In this document: in pieces, positions 15,301-27,300 of the stretch
Layout: every line of letters begins with the position of its first letter
How positions within the stretch are numbered: the first letter of the stretch is position 1
Origin: Ichthyophonus hoferi
Lineage: Eukaryota; Opisthokonta; Ichthyosporea; Ichthyophonida; Ichthyophonidae
Assembly: GCA_002751075.1 (NCBI GenBank)
Contig: NAOQ01000015.1
Location: forward strand, 227,733 to 291,732
DNA length: 64,000 bases
Direction of reading: 5' to 3'
Notes under the pieces: model-generated
What the model was told of the DNA's origin: nothing
The model's database searches: none
Seen by the model: the letters and a program-made list of their open reading frames with translations, nothing else
Program-made: the position numbers and the translations under genes

Positions 15301-18300
15301 GGATAAAAGGATATCACTGGGGCTTATGGGGCTAGGCGAGTCAAGGAAAGGGTAGGACTATAGGTGAGTAGATATAGATAAAGATATTAGGATGGTCTAA
15401 TAGAGAGAGATATATAATATATATATGAAAGGCAATATATAGATCTGATGTGGTATATGAATTAAAACACTATACAATGAGATGATAGGTCGAAGTAAAA
15501 CAGACAAATAAACGGAACACGGTAAATGGATAGAGGGGGTGGGGAGGGCCGGGGGGTTACATCAGAGGCATTAGGTAAGCCATTCATTCCATAGCATGTG
15601 ATATGGTCGCCAAAAGGATATTCTGCATTCAGAGATGTTCGTACAACGTCAACCCTATGGGGCTATTAGGTATAAGACATTCCTTTCTCTACATATAGGC
15701 ACTTAGTGCGTGGCTATATATATATGTGTGTACTCAAACAACCTACATACACTCAAATTATTTAAATTATAATGAAATAAAATAGGTAAATAAACTCCTT
15801 TCCCAATGTTATTATCAGGGTGTAGGTAGGTACATATCAATTGATTTGTACATATGTCATACACCTTTTATTTAATTTTAAAATAAACAGTCTATTGGTC
15901 CAATCATTCTCATGTGAATTCAATTGTTAATACAGTGAAGGGTATCAGTTGTTTATTCAAGTAATTGGGCGAACCATTTTTATTAATTATAAAAAATAAA
16001 AAATCACCAAAGGAAAGCAGGTAGGGGGGCAAGTAAAGTAAACAGAGTGCCTTCATAGAAGCGTTTACTAGGCTTTGTTTTATAGGTACTTCGATAAACT
16101 ATCAAAATTAATATATAATAACGAATGGGGTGGATGGATAATAATTAACAAGACAATTAATAGGGGCGATATAGGGAAGGAGATGAGAACGAAGGCGACT
16201 GCAGACATCATATATAAATATATATGTACTATCTTATATATACTATCTTATAGATACTATCTTATATAGACTATCTTATATAGACTATCTTATATATATT
16301 ATCTGACGTAAGACCATTTTAGAAATACAAGCAACCTATACACCCCTAGTAGGTAGGATAATATCATATATACACATATCCTAATTAGGACTACATCATA
16401 TATATATATATCCTAATTAAGACTACATCATATATATATACATCTTAATTNNNNNNNNNNNNNNNNNNNNNNNNNNNNNNNNNNNNNNNNNNNNNNNNNN
16501 NNNNNNNNNNNNNNNNNNNNNNNNNNNNNNNNNNNNNNNNNNNNNNNNNNNNNNNNNNNNNNNNNNNNNNNNNNNNNNNNNNNNNNNNNNNNNNNNNNNN
16601 NNNNNNNNNNNNNNNNNNNNNNNNNNNNNNNNNNNNNNNNNNNNNNNNNNNNNNNNNNNNNNNNNNNNNNNNNNNNNNNNNNNNNNNNNNNNNNNNNNNN
16701 NNNNNNNNNNNNNNNNNNNNNNNNNNNNNNNNNNNNNNNNNNNNNNNNNNNNNNNNNNNNNNNNNNNNNNNNNNNNNNNNNNNNNNNNNNNNNNNNNNNN
16801 NNNNNNNNNNNNNNNNNNNNNNNNNNNNNNNNNNNNNNNNNNNNNNNNNNNNNNNNNNNNNNNNNNNNNNNNNNNNNNNNNNNNNNNNNNNNNNNNNNNN
16901 NNNNNNNNNNNNNNNNNNNNNNNNNNNNNNNNNNNNNNNNNNNNNNNNNNNNNNNNNNNNNNNNNNNNNNNNNNNNNNNNNNNNNNNNNNNNNNNNNNNN
17001 NNNNNNNNNNNNNNNNNNNNNNNNNNNNNNNNNNNNNNNNNNNNNNNNNNNNNNNNNNNNNNNNNNNNNNNNNNNNNNNNNNNNNNNNNNNNNNNNNNNN
17101 NNNNNNNNNNNNNNNNNNNNNNNNNNNNNNNNNNNNNNNNNNNNNNNNNNNNNNNNNNNNNNNNNNNNNNAGGACTACATCATATATATATACATCTTAA
17201 TTAGGACTACATCATATATATATCGTAATTAGAACTATCATATTCTACTATGGGTGTACGGGTGATAGATAAACAAAACTTACGTTTCACCTGGCGGTGC
17301 TTTTGATTGGTTCCCCTGTACCCATTCACCAATCGTAATCAGCTATACAACTATAGAAATGCACCTGATAACCGCCACTGTCCCCATATGACGTCGTCAT
17401 AAACGTGATGTAACGTCATTATGCCCAACAAGGCAACGAGTAATAGATATGTTGTGCAGTAAATATATCCGAGAATAACAGGATGGAAGGGAGGTGGGAG
17501 GAGGGAAGAGAGAGAATGCCTTACAGACATGATATGGGGCGGGTGTAACGATGAAAGAAAAACAAACGAGAGAGATAGACATAATCGAAAGACAACCAAG
17601 AAAAGGTGTGTGTGTAAAAGGGACATTCTATGACTATACAAGATGTGGCCTGTTGTGTGTAAGCTGTATGTACATAAAATTGAAGGAAAAAAAACAATAC
17701 AAAGAGAGGTTATAAAATATAAAGAAAGGTCGGTATGTATGTCTGTATGGTTTTGTGTGGATATGTGTAGGTGTACGGTGTATAGATATGTGTACGATTA
17801 TATAGATACAGTCGTGTATGCATAGGTGTACAGGCTTAATCTCGTCCCATCATAAAACATACGTAACTGTAACAGATATTTATGCTAGTGTGTATAGTAT
17901 TTATACCTGTATGAAGGTAAGAGGTTATAGTGGAACAAAATATGGCACACCTGCCTATATGACCAAAGAATCCTAAATATACCCCATACCACTCTATCAT
18001 ACTACATGTTCTCGCCTCTTCCTTCTCACCAACACGTATTCCCTCGCTCTTTAACCTCCACCCTCTATTATATCTCCCATACCCATATACTCAGGCAATT
18101 TTCTCCGCATGCGCATATATATATATACCCTTTATTTATATGTAACTATAGCTCTCCCTCAGTGTATAAATCAACTCCCTCCTTTCTGTACACAAAACAA
18201 AAAATAGCCTACGGTGTTTGAGGGTACTGCGCTTCGGTTACCCCCGAACGTGTTGTTGTTTTGCCCAAATCCACTTCCTCCAAAGGAATTATTGTAGGAT

Positions 18301-18679
18301 CCTGTGATAAGAAACTCCAAGTTTATATAAAGAATAAAATATGGAAATATGGTCTAGTATACGGCATGTTCCTTTCTTACTCCCTGCATCTTTATACATT
18401 ATGATTATGTTCTGTTATTTTCCAAATTATTCTTTGTCTTTTTCTTCAATTCTGTCTTTGTAACTAGTCGCCTGTCCATCCTTCTATTAAACACTCATTG
18501 CTGTCTTGCTTTGTTCTCAACTTTCTTTCTTTCCTTCCTATTCTCCTCCACCCACCCACTTTCAACCTGCCAAAGCAAGTATCGTGCTAACCTGCTCCAC
18601 CTGAGGCATGCGAGAAATTGCATTTGCTTCCAAATTTACAGTTGCCTTGGGCAAAAAAACGGCAAGGTGTTCCACTCAT
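12359..18679 (-). CDS. NUP42: FG nucleoporin NUP42-like, seven exons
   Basis: Cytoplasmic-side nuclear pore protein; in yeast and animals NUP42 binds Gle1 and promotes mRNA export. Exons in coding order: 18679-18592, 18301-18213, 15662-15561, 14994-14941, 14240-14160, 13776-12874, 12454-12359; phases close to 470 residues. Exon 1 gives ATG and one CCCH zinc finger, CRFFAQGNCKFGSKCNFSH (C6, C14, C20, H24). Exon 2 has short FG motifs. Exons 3-5 give a helical middle with EIRWEAYQAQ and LQYIQQLRSKM, like the EELRLEY...LQSYLNSVQRL block of animal NUP42. The 903-base exon 6 carries about 29 FG motifs, mostly AFGAP. The last exon, IPLSAADIAAYQAPAFQL...HIPEQPP, resembles the conserved NUP42 tail. 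The exon 2 donor (ACC|GTAGGC) is weak, and the 2.55-kb intron after it holds the assembly gap, so another exon may be hidden. The exon 4 acceptor could be 2 bases further upstream in another phase. Confidence 0.85.
13144..13377 (-). repeat. 117-bp tandem duplication inside the FG-repeat exon
   Basis: Two adjacent near-identical 117-base units (13144-13260 and 13261-13377) within NUP42 exon 6. Each codes for 39 residues with four AFG motifs, including AKPANAFGAPA and ATNTSSAFGAP. The length is a multiple of three, so the frame is kept. Few differences separate the copies, so the duplication is recent relative to the other FG units. Confidence 0.85.
16227..16304. repeat. Tandem array of about 15-bp units
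   Basis: About five imperfect copies of a unit like ACTATCTTATATAG, lying in the long NUP42 intron left of the assembly gap. Confidence 0.8.
16366..17240. repeat. Minisatellite spanning assembly gap
   Basis: Units of about 30-34 bp (TAATTAGGACTACATCATAT plus an AT run) occur at both edges of the 720-base N run (16451-17170). The gap is therefore probably a longer array of the same unit that the assembly could not resolve. It lies in the NUP42 intron. Confidence 0.8.
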
Positions 18680-20579
18680 TATGTATTATAGTATATTATA
18701 GTATATGAAAATGACTACAACCTAATAGTAACCCTAATAATACTAATACTAATAATAATAATATACGTTTTAGTACGATATAACAAAAGGCTAATACAGC
18801 CCTGTGGATCGCACGTAATATCCTGCAATATGCTGCAATATGATTGTATCGCGTATACTCCATTATATGCATTAGATTGTAATATCATGCATTTTCTTAT
18901 AGAGCTCACAGTTGAAGATTTTGTGTAATAATTAAGAAAATAGAATAATAAATATAATCGTTTTAAATAACACCAACACCAATGTGGTTACGTTGCATAT
19001 GCTTTTTCTGTGTGGCATGCACGTTTCCCAACCAGGAGAGATAGAGATAGGATGCTTTATATTTCATTTATCCTTTTATACTGCATTTACAATGGGTTAG
19101 TGGCAAGTACATTAACACATTCTAAAAATACATACATTTTAATTTAGATGGTATGCATGTACAATATGGCATATAGTATACCATTACCATTATGGGTTAT
19201 ATATCATTACCCTTGTATTTATTCATGTATATTTTGTACAAAAAATCTGTGATGTAAAGTCAATTCATATATAATAGACAAGATTGGTATATCTAAAAAT
19301 TCAAAATAGAGTATTTGATATGCAGATCTTTCTGTATATAAATAAACATACCACATTTGGTCTGAACTGAACCATAATCTTTTCTGGTAAAAGCTTATAT
19401 ATACTTAAGAGAATAATAATATGTTTAATACATACGTTTATTATGAACATGTATTATACTATTATTACTGAGAAATAATTTACTAAATTACAGCATAATT
19501 TTTTGGGAATCAGTCTAGAATAATTGTAAAAGTACAAAATGCTAGCTGACTTTTTTAAAATGAATTATAGACGCCTAGGCTTTTCTTTTCCAAACATGCA
19601 CTGGAATAATCTAGGACTAAAAATAAAACACTTTCATTTTATTCACAACATTTTCTTTTAATTTTCATTGTAGTCTTTGCATTTGGGAGAATCTTGCAAC
19701 TTTCTGCTTGGTTGAGCCTGTGTATAATTTATGACCTCATTCATGCTGGATGACAATCAGCAATTGTGAGGAGATAATAAAAATAAACATAAAAAATTGT
19801 TATCCGGTTTTACTGTAGAATCTTATTTTGGTTCTGCCATAAACAAAGATACTTATAATATATATTTTATCATACATATCATACGTACACTAAATGAACA
19901 ACCTAATATTGAGTATGACTTCCTGCTTTGATTTATGTTGTATATGTGATTATATTCTAGAATTCAATGGTTTTACAGGAAAAATAATCAACTTCAAGCC
20001 TTTAATAGACCATTTATTTTCATACTTTATTTTATGGCTAATATTAGGTCACACCTGCTCGTATGTGTCCTTTAATTATAGTGAGACTAATTTACATTCA
20101 ATATACACTTAATAATTTTAATTAATAATTAATCACTGCTAAACAGCCTATGATCTGTGGTTAAGTGTAATAGCTCATGGATTAGCCAATTAACACTAGT
20201 CAGTCTGGCTCAGTTTAAATAAGCTTATCAGACTGACTCGGTCATGTAAACATAAATCTCAATCAAATAGACTTGGACCAATCACCTCATATTGACACAG
20301 TTGACATTTAAGGTAACTAATTTGAAACGTTCAAAGCCTACAACAGTTTCTTTTAGCAAACATAACAAATATACGTGCATTATATGTGCATTTATAACAC
20401 GCATTTTATACTGTCAAAGTAATGCCTAATACACAAGGTCACCTATTAATTTCACTTTTAGAAAACTGAAGGAATTTAGAAACTTTAGTCAACCTAAGAA
20501 ATGTCAAACTAGAAATAACCAATACGTTTTTTCTTTATTTTTTCAATTTTATAATATTTGCTATTGTAATATTAAAATA
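18680..20579. other. Gene-poor AT-rich stretch upstream of NUP42
   Basis: No coding sequence recognised. It would hold the NUP42 promoter just right of 18679, where AT-rich repeats (TATACTATAATATAC on the coding strand) precede the ATG, but no single TATA box stands out. It contains a short hairpin at 20198-20238. Confidence 0.5.
20198..20238. repeat. Perfect 10-bp inverted repeat
   Basis: AGTCAGTCTG at 20198-20207 and its exact complement CAGACTGACT at 20229-20238, separated by 21 bases. It could form a small hairpin. No TA or other target duplication was identified around it. Confidence 0.7.
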
Positions 20580-20997
20580 TGTAGGGAATAATAAATAGAG
20601 GTAATAGCATTCCTGTGACCTATATTCGTTTAGAAGGAGAGAGAATCCTTATTTAAGGAGCGTTTCAACGTGTCCCCTTTGCGTACATGGAGTACAGATA
20701 TGCTAGGAAAATTTATTATTATTAAACAAGTCAGCAGGGCTTTTCTTGGACAGGATGTTTGTGCAATTAGTTATTTTACTTGGACACCAAAACATGTGAT
20801 CTGAAATGGCTTATGATATATTCGTGGGACATCTGCCATTAACTAGTTCAATTTTGATCAATTATCTTGGATTTCCATTTAACACCAATAGATTGCAATT
20901 TTTCCAGATTATATATGTAATAATAACTGCTAATAATATTCAATGATTATAACTATCTAAAGAAATGCCAAATTAATTAAATGTTCTTGTTTTAATA
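20580..20997 (+). repeat. Copia-type solo LTR, family B
   Basis: About 418 bases starting TGTAGGGAATAATAAATAG and ending near TTTTAATA. Related copies: 27323-27717, 48736-49157 (reverse), 57384-57604, 58171-58576 and 60950-61120. AAATA-like sequence lies on both sides, suggesting a 5-bp target duplication. No matching internal region adjoins, so it is a solo LTR. Confidence 0.75.
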
Positions 20998-21369
20998 AAT
21001 ACACAGTAAATGTATAGTACATTACTGTCATATAACATATAACACTGATACATTTAAATATAACTATTTATATAATTATTGATCATTCATTTATGTTATA
21101 ATTGTGTAATATTTAATATACCCTTAGAAATATAAACTATTGGCTAACCAAAATTGTGCTTGCCAGGAGAGTTTAATAACCTAATGTTAAGATCTAGTCA
21201 CTTATCTAATTTGTCATTTTTAGTAGCTTCATTCTTACTACCACCAGTATCACTTATGGAACTTAACTCCATTGTAATTTAAAATTAGTCGTCTTTAGTT
21301 TGATGGTAGATTGTAGTTGAGAATCAAATCCTTGTCTGAATTTCTCCTGTTATTGGATTTATAATTTCA

Positions 21370-23609
21370 GTGTGGTAGTCTATCATTATAATTTTATTAG
21401 GATCTAGAAATATGAAGAATTTTTTAGTAAAGTTAGAATCTACAGAAAGGGGTGCTCTGTCCAAATCAGCAATCCAATCTGTTCCGGAATATTAGCTTGA
21501 TTTAGATGAACATATCCTAGTAGTTGTACTTGGTCATTTCGCAATTCCCTAAGCATAGATAATCGGATTGATCTGGGTTATTTAGAGTAATATTTTTGAG
21601 GCTATGAACAGGCACTGGCCCATTGGTTGGTTTACTGATATTTTCTGGTTGTTTATAATTCTTAATATTTCAACAATTCCAGATCTGGAGACATCTACTG
21701 GCTCTTATAAAACAGTAATAAGTTCATCAGTGATGAGTATAAGGATGTTCCAGAATTAAGGACTGACCAACTGCCTTAATATGTTCCATTGTTTACAGAA
21801 TCTTTTCCCTTGTTAAATATTCATAAAATTAATTCTGAGAAGAACAATAGAATTAAAAGGTATTCCATGAAAAATAAATGGGCCAGAAGTACCCTCAGAC
21901 ATCAATCCAGGAGACGTTCATAATATGCCTGCAACTAAGCATCCCCCATTGACTAACTGAAGTGGGAAACAATTCAGTTATTGATATACTGGCACTCCAA
22001 ATATGATGTTCTCAGACACTACGTCCTTACTAGTTTATTCAATGCTAGACATTGTTCAGATGCCCAATTCTAAAAAGTAGTAATTCTTGCAGAGATTTGG
22101 AATATGCATGACCACTAATGTTTTGAAGTGGTTATAAATCCCAAATAGATATTGTTATTACACATGATGTGACTTTTCATGTTTAATTACATTAATAAAA
22201 TGACTATGGTAAACAGACAGAAAGCAAAATTGATAATATTTGAGAACATAAAAAAGTCCCGTCAATTTGATTCTACACAATCGCTCATACCTACATTGAC
22301 TGCTGTGAATTGTTTTTGCCTACTGTGCCAGCATTAATCTAAGACTCCGCCAATCTGACATCAGCACAACCTTCTTTTTCTCAGCATTTCATGATGTCAT
22401 CCATACCTAACAAATTCCAGGATTTGAGTCAGCCCACCCAGCGACCCACGCTATTAAACTATACAAAGCAATATATGGATTACATCAAAGTTTGGACTTG
22501 TTTGAGTAGTATTTGCGTGGCATTCTCAACATATTAAGTTTCAAGAACACTCATTACGATCCCTGTATTTACCAATGAAGTGAGGTTTAATCAGATTGCA
22601 TACATTTAACTTATTTGAATGACTTACTGTTAATTTTTCAGGATACAATGGTTAACCAGCAATTCTCTAAAAAAACTTTACAGCACCTAACTATTAAATT
22701 GATTGGTTCATCCAAATCTTTCTTTGGTTTCAATATTAATCTATCAGTGGATGGTACAATTTGTCTTACTTAATCAATCCAGCTGTACTATAGATGCTGC
22801 ACTAGGGAGGGGTACAGGACATGCCCAAATATATGCTGAAAGCACCAATAGCCCCAAGCAGCTCTAGGAATGCAAGGAGTACCCTTCATGCAATGGCACC
22901 CAGCACTTTAACATCTTAAGAAAAATGGCTTGGATTTCTAGAGTTACTAGGACTGATAAAGATATTGCTGATGGATTTTTGGGGAGGCTTGCATCCAATT
23001 TTATAGAGCATCATCTTCGCATAGTTAAACAGGTATTTGTTTATCTGGATTCAACTTGGATTTTATTCATCATATATCACTCTAAAGAAGCTATTAAGAT
23101 GCAAATGATAAGTTATGTTGATTGGTCTTCTGATATTCACACATGTAGAAGCACAAGTGGGTATGTCTACATAATCAATAGTAGTTTAATCAATTTGAAA
23201 AGCAAGTATTAAGACATAATTGTACTTTCAAATACAATAGCAGAAATTGTAGCTCTGTCTAAAGCTGTGATGGAAAGTAACTGGATTGGTATACGGTTGG
23301 ATGCACTAAATGTCAATGTTTATTAAATTTGGATTTACTGTAAAAACCAGTTTATTATTTATCTTTTTTATTGAAGGGGATCAAGCAAGTCTAGCAGACA
23401 CAGAGGTATGGCACATCTTTGTCAGAGATCTTGTTCAGCAAGACCAAGTTCATCTCCTATGTATCTACCAATGATAAGGTTGCAGACATTTTCACAAAAA
23501 GTTTTTATGCAAGCAAATATTAAACAAGCATGAAGATGGTTGATTTGGAGAATTACCAAGGCAAAACTAACAACTGAAAAAATGTATCATTTTTTGGGTT
23601 GTGGAAAGG
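21370..23609 (+). mobile_element. Ty1/Copia retrotransposon fossil, plus strand
   Basis: Plus-strand Copia remains. 21380-21650 matches 30483-30760, a shared internal region. 22925-23212 codes for the RT end and start of RNase H (ASNFIEHHLRIVKQVFVYL; then YVDWSSD and RSTSGYVY). 23390-23520 looks like the RNase H tail. A purine-rich GTGGAAAGG (23601-23609) directly before TGTTATAAATTGACC suggests a polypurine tract and 3' LTR start at 23610. Several breaks; old. The 5' limit is uncertain. Confidence 0.75.
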
Positions 23610-24240
23610 TGTTATAAATTGACCATTATCACCAACAATATTACTTTGTTATATTTCAAATATCAAGACATCAACATATTAAAATTGTCAAGCGTGATTG
23701 GTCCCTTCTACACAATTTCACATCAATAGAAAAGGTTTAATTCAAGGCATTTTTACAATGACTCAGTAATTATATTCAGTTTCAATATATCAATGTTGAC
23801 GGTGTAATTGGTCCCCTGTATAAGAAAATTATTGCTGTAATACAAGGACCATTTCAAGTAGTTTATTCTTTACTACTTTCATGTGTATATTTTAAAGGTA
23901 TTTATTAAAATATTCTATTACTTAATTATTTATGTATTTATAGATATATACTCATTGGTAGGTTTAAAACTGCAAATTACCAAATTAATGATTTAGGCCT
24001 AACTACATGCATTTAAATTAGTCTACCCAATCATATTAACACTTACATTACTTTTCTTAGCAATGGTGTTATAGGCGCTTAAATAAAAAGCTTTTAATTA
24101 GATTATTGGTATAAATACATAATTATCCATATTAAATCCTCATGCAGATAAAACTGAGTATTGAAGAAATCCTTTTGTAATGCAAAAAGGACTGGTTTGG
24201 CAAAATATAAACTTTATTTATGCAGTTGAAGATTATACTT
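23610..24240 (+). repeat. Probable 3' LTR of the plus-strand Copia element
   Basis: It begins TGTTATAAATTGACC right after a polypurine tract. It contains an internal imperfect repeat around ATTGGTCCC (about 23700 and 23810) and a TATA-like GGTATAAATACATA near 24110. I found no second copy in this window and could not fix the right end. Confidence 0.4.
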
Positions 24241-24399
24241 GCTAGGGTAAAAAAACAGCCAGATGTAAACCTAATTAAATATTATAGACATTACTAATAC
24301 CAATGTAGTAGTCACAGCAATTTACATGGTAAATTGAAAAGATGTCTGTAAATAACGATAATGAGATTTCTCTAAATTCTAATGAAATACAACTTACAA

Positions 24400-27300
24400 T
24401 TGAAGATTAGGGATCAATAAGAAGCCAAAATATTGTAGACTCTTGATTATAAGATTAATTGATGAACGTTAATTAAATTTTGCCATCATGAAAGAAAGTG
24501 TAGTAATGCTTTGCCATTCTGAGAGCCAGTTTATTGGTCTTCCAGTCAGATGGATAACAAATCTTGATATGCTGCAATTTTTTCTTAGATCAGCTTCAGA
24601 ATTGGCATTGAAGAAGATAGAAAATATGAGGGATGCTCTTTCATCTCTCATTGATGATACAGTCTTTGACTGTTGTTGTAAGATATCTTAGTAAGTGCAT
24701 TGCCATTTCTCAAATAGCTTTGGTTAATTTTCCAGTATAATGGGCAAGGTAACTGATTACAAGTTGAAGCCGAGTGGCTAAGCTTTGCTATTCTAGAAGA
24801 CATTAGATCAGGGTTTGGCAGTGGTAATGTCATGGTTCTGATTGTTTATTTTAGTTAGAAGTTTTCTTAATTGGTTCCAGCAAAGTAGGAGAATGGGTTG
24901 GCCACCATTTTCTTTACTAGAGAATTTAAGTATTTGAGCAAGTCTTTAAGATAGTCAACTTGGGAAATAGCTTGATGCTCTGATTATACTTTTTTATGGC
25001 ATATCCTAGGAAGTCACTGAGCCATCTTTTGTTCTTGGTGGGGAAGTGCTCTGAAAAAGCATTAATAAGTGTTGATTTGTTATTGGGGTGTTCTGATATT
25101 GTAATTATATCATCATCATAGCAGCATAATGCTAGGAATTGGGTTGTGGTATAGGAGATATATAGGCAAGGATCTTTGTCTGCTAGATGAATGCCTTGGG
25201 TGCATAGAAATTTGTCCTGTGTCCTGTTCCATTGGAGGCCACTGATATGTGATCTATGTAAGTATTTCACTAGCTTCCAATCCATTTGGGACTGTCCGAG
25301 TCTTTCATGGATTGCAGTTGATGTGTATGTACTCGGCTAGAAAGTTCTAAATGCAGGTAGGTGAAAATGATATCAAGTTGAGTTAGTTCATATTAATGAA
25401 CCACCGTAACTACAATGAGTAATATTACTGTCACAAAGCTGGTCACTGATGATCAAATATTGAAGAAGTCTCCATTTTTAGTTTCTATGCTCTCTTGAGC
25501 ACAAAGATGGGCTTTATGTTGGGTGACAGCTCCAGTGTGATCCCTTACTCTATGGAATACATATAGACTTTTTAGAATGATTGCATTCTCTGGAATCTCT
25601 TCTCTTAGTACTAGAGTTTACACGTGGAACTCGTTAAATGTGGCAAGTTCTTTATGCATTACTGTGATCCAGGACATTTTGTCTTGGACACATATAGCCT
25701 TGTTGTAATTTTTAGGAATCCAAAAAATCTGCAATAATGTAAGGTGTTGATGTGAGATCCAACATGTCGGACATGTCATTTATTAGGATTTGGTGCTGTC
25801 AATGTAATTGGCTGCTTCATTTTGTTGGTGGAGCATAATAATTGATGGAATGTGTTACCAAATTCTCATCTGGCTTACAGTGCTGATCTAGATCCTCATT
25901 CTTGTCAGGTCTAGAAAATTCAAAGACTGGTAAGAAAAATTGCAGGATGGATGGTGAGATAGGTGGAAAAGAAAGGGTATCTACGTTGAGAACATACTCT
26001 CTTTTAAAATCAATGTTTTCTGCAAACAGATAATCATTCACAGATTGTGTGTCCATAGGAATAGTATCATCAATGTCATTATCCAAGGGAGAAGTGGTAG
26101 GTATAAAGGGGTTGTTGTTGAACATCTGGTTGAGAGTCTTGTGAGGATATACATTTTCAAAGAATATAAACTTTCTATAGATGGAAGTTTTATAAAGCTT
26201 TTCGTCTAACAAAAGCCATTCATTCATGCTATTAGAATAGCCAAAAAAGCAATTTTCTCGGGCATGGAGGATGAACTTGAAGTTTCTTGTTGCTGGGTCA
26301 GTCTAGTAATATAGTTTACATTCAAAGATGCATATGCAGTGGATTCGAGTAGGTGTGCAGTGTCAAAGGGAATAGTGTTTGGACTGCAAATAATGCAGCT
26401 ATAGACATCAGATTATGAGTAAATAAAGGTGCTTAAATTACATATTCCCAATAAGTGTAGGGAATTTTGAGAGAATTCATGACTACTCACGCCATAGTGA
26501 TAATATGGCACCTCATTCTTTCAGAAATATTATTGGACTGTGGTATATATGGTAGGGTGGCATGGTGCTCTATTATTCATGAAGCAAGTTGATTGAGGAA
26601 TGCAGTTTATGTACTCCATACCTTGATCTATGTACAAAGTGACTCTCTTCAAGGGGGTATCTTGAGCAAGAGCTGCCTCCATGTACTGGTGAAATCAGGT
26701 GGATGCTTCATTTTGGTGTTTTATACAATACACCTCCGTTTAATGTGTGAAATCATTTGTAAATAAAGTAAACTATGGGAAACCACAATAGGAAACATGA
26801 AGTAGATCAATTGCATCACTGTAGACGATTTGGAGGAGGCATATTGCATGTATTTATTGCATCAGAAAAACACTCATGGCAATTTTATTTTCTACACAGG
26901 CATCACATGGAGAAGTATTATTGGGAAACACAATGTTTTAAAGTTTGGTTGTGGCAGTAAAACGTGTTGTAAAGTCATGCATGAACTAGGAATGCCAAGT
27001 AAATTTAGATTTGATGGTTTTACAGCTGGTGCAAAGGGAAGGAAAACAGTTGGGTATAGAAATGTTGGTGTGAAAGTGACCAAAGTGATTGACAAAATAA
27101 GTATACCAAATTAGGTTAGTTTGAGCCAGTCGTATAGTGGCCACCATGTATGAGGAAGAGCCCATATCATCCAAGGATGATGGGTGATTGTAATGGGCAG
27201 TAAATTACAATGATAAATTAGAATCTGAATACAGTGGAAGTTGGGCATTGAAGAGGAATATATCTTTCTGCCATGTATGGCCATGTAGGAGAGAAATGTG

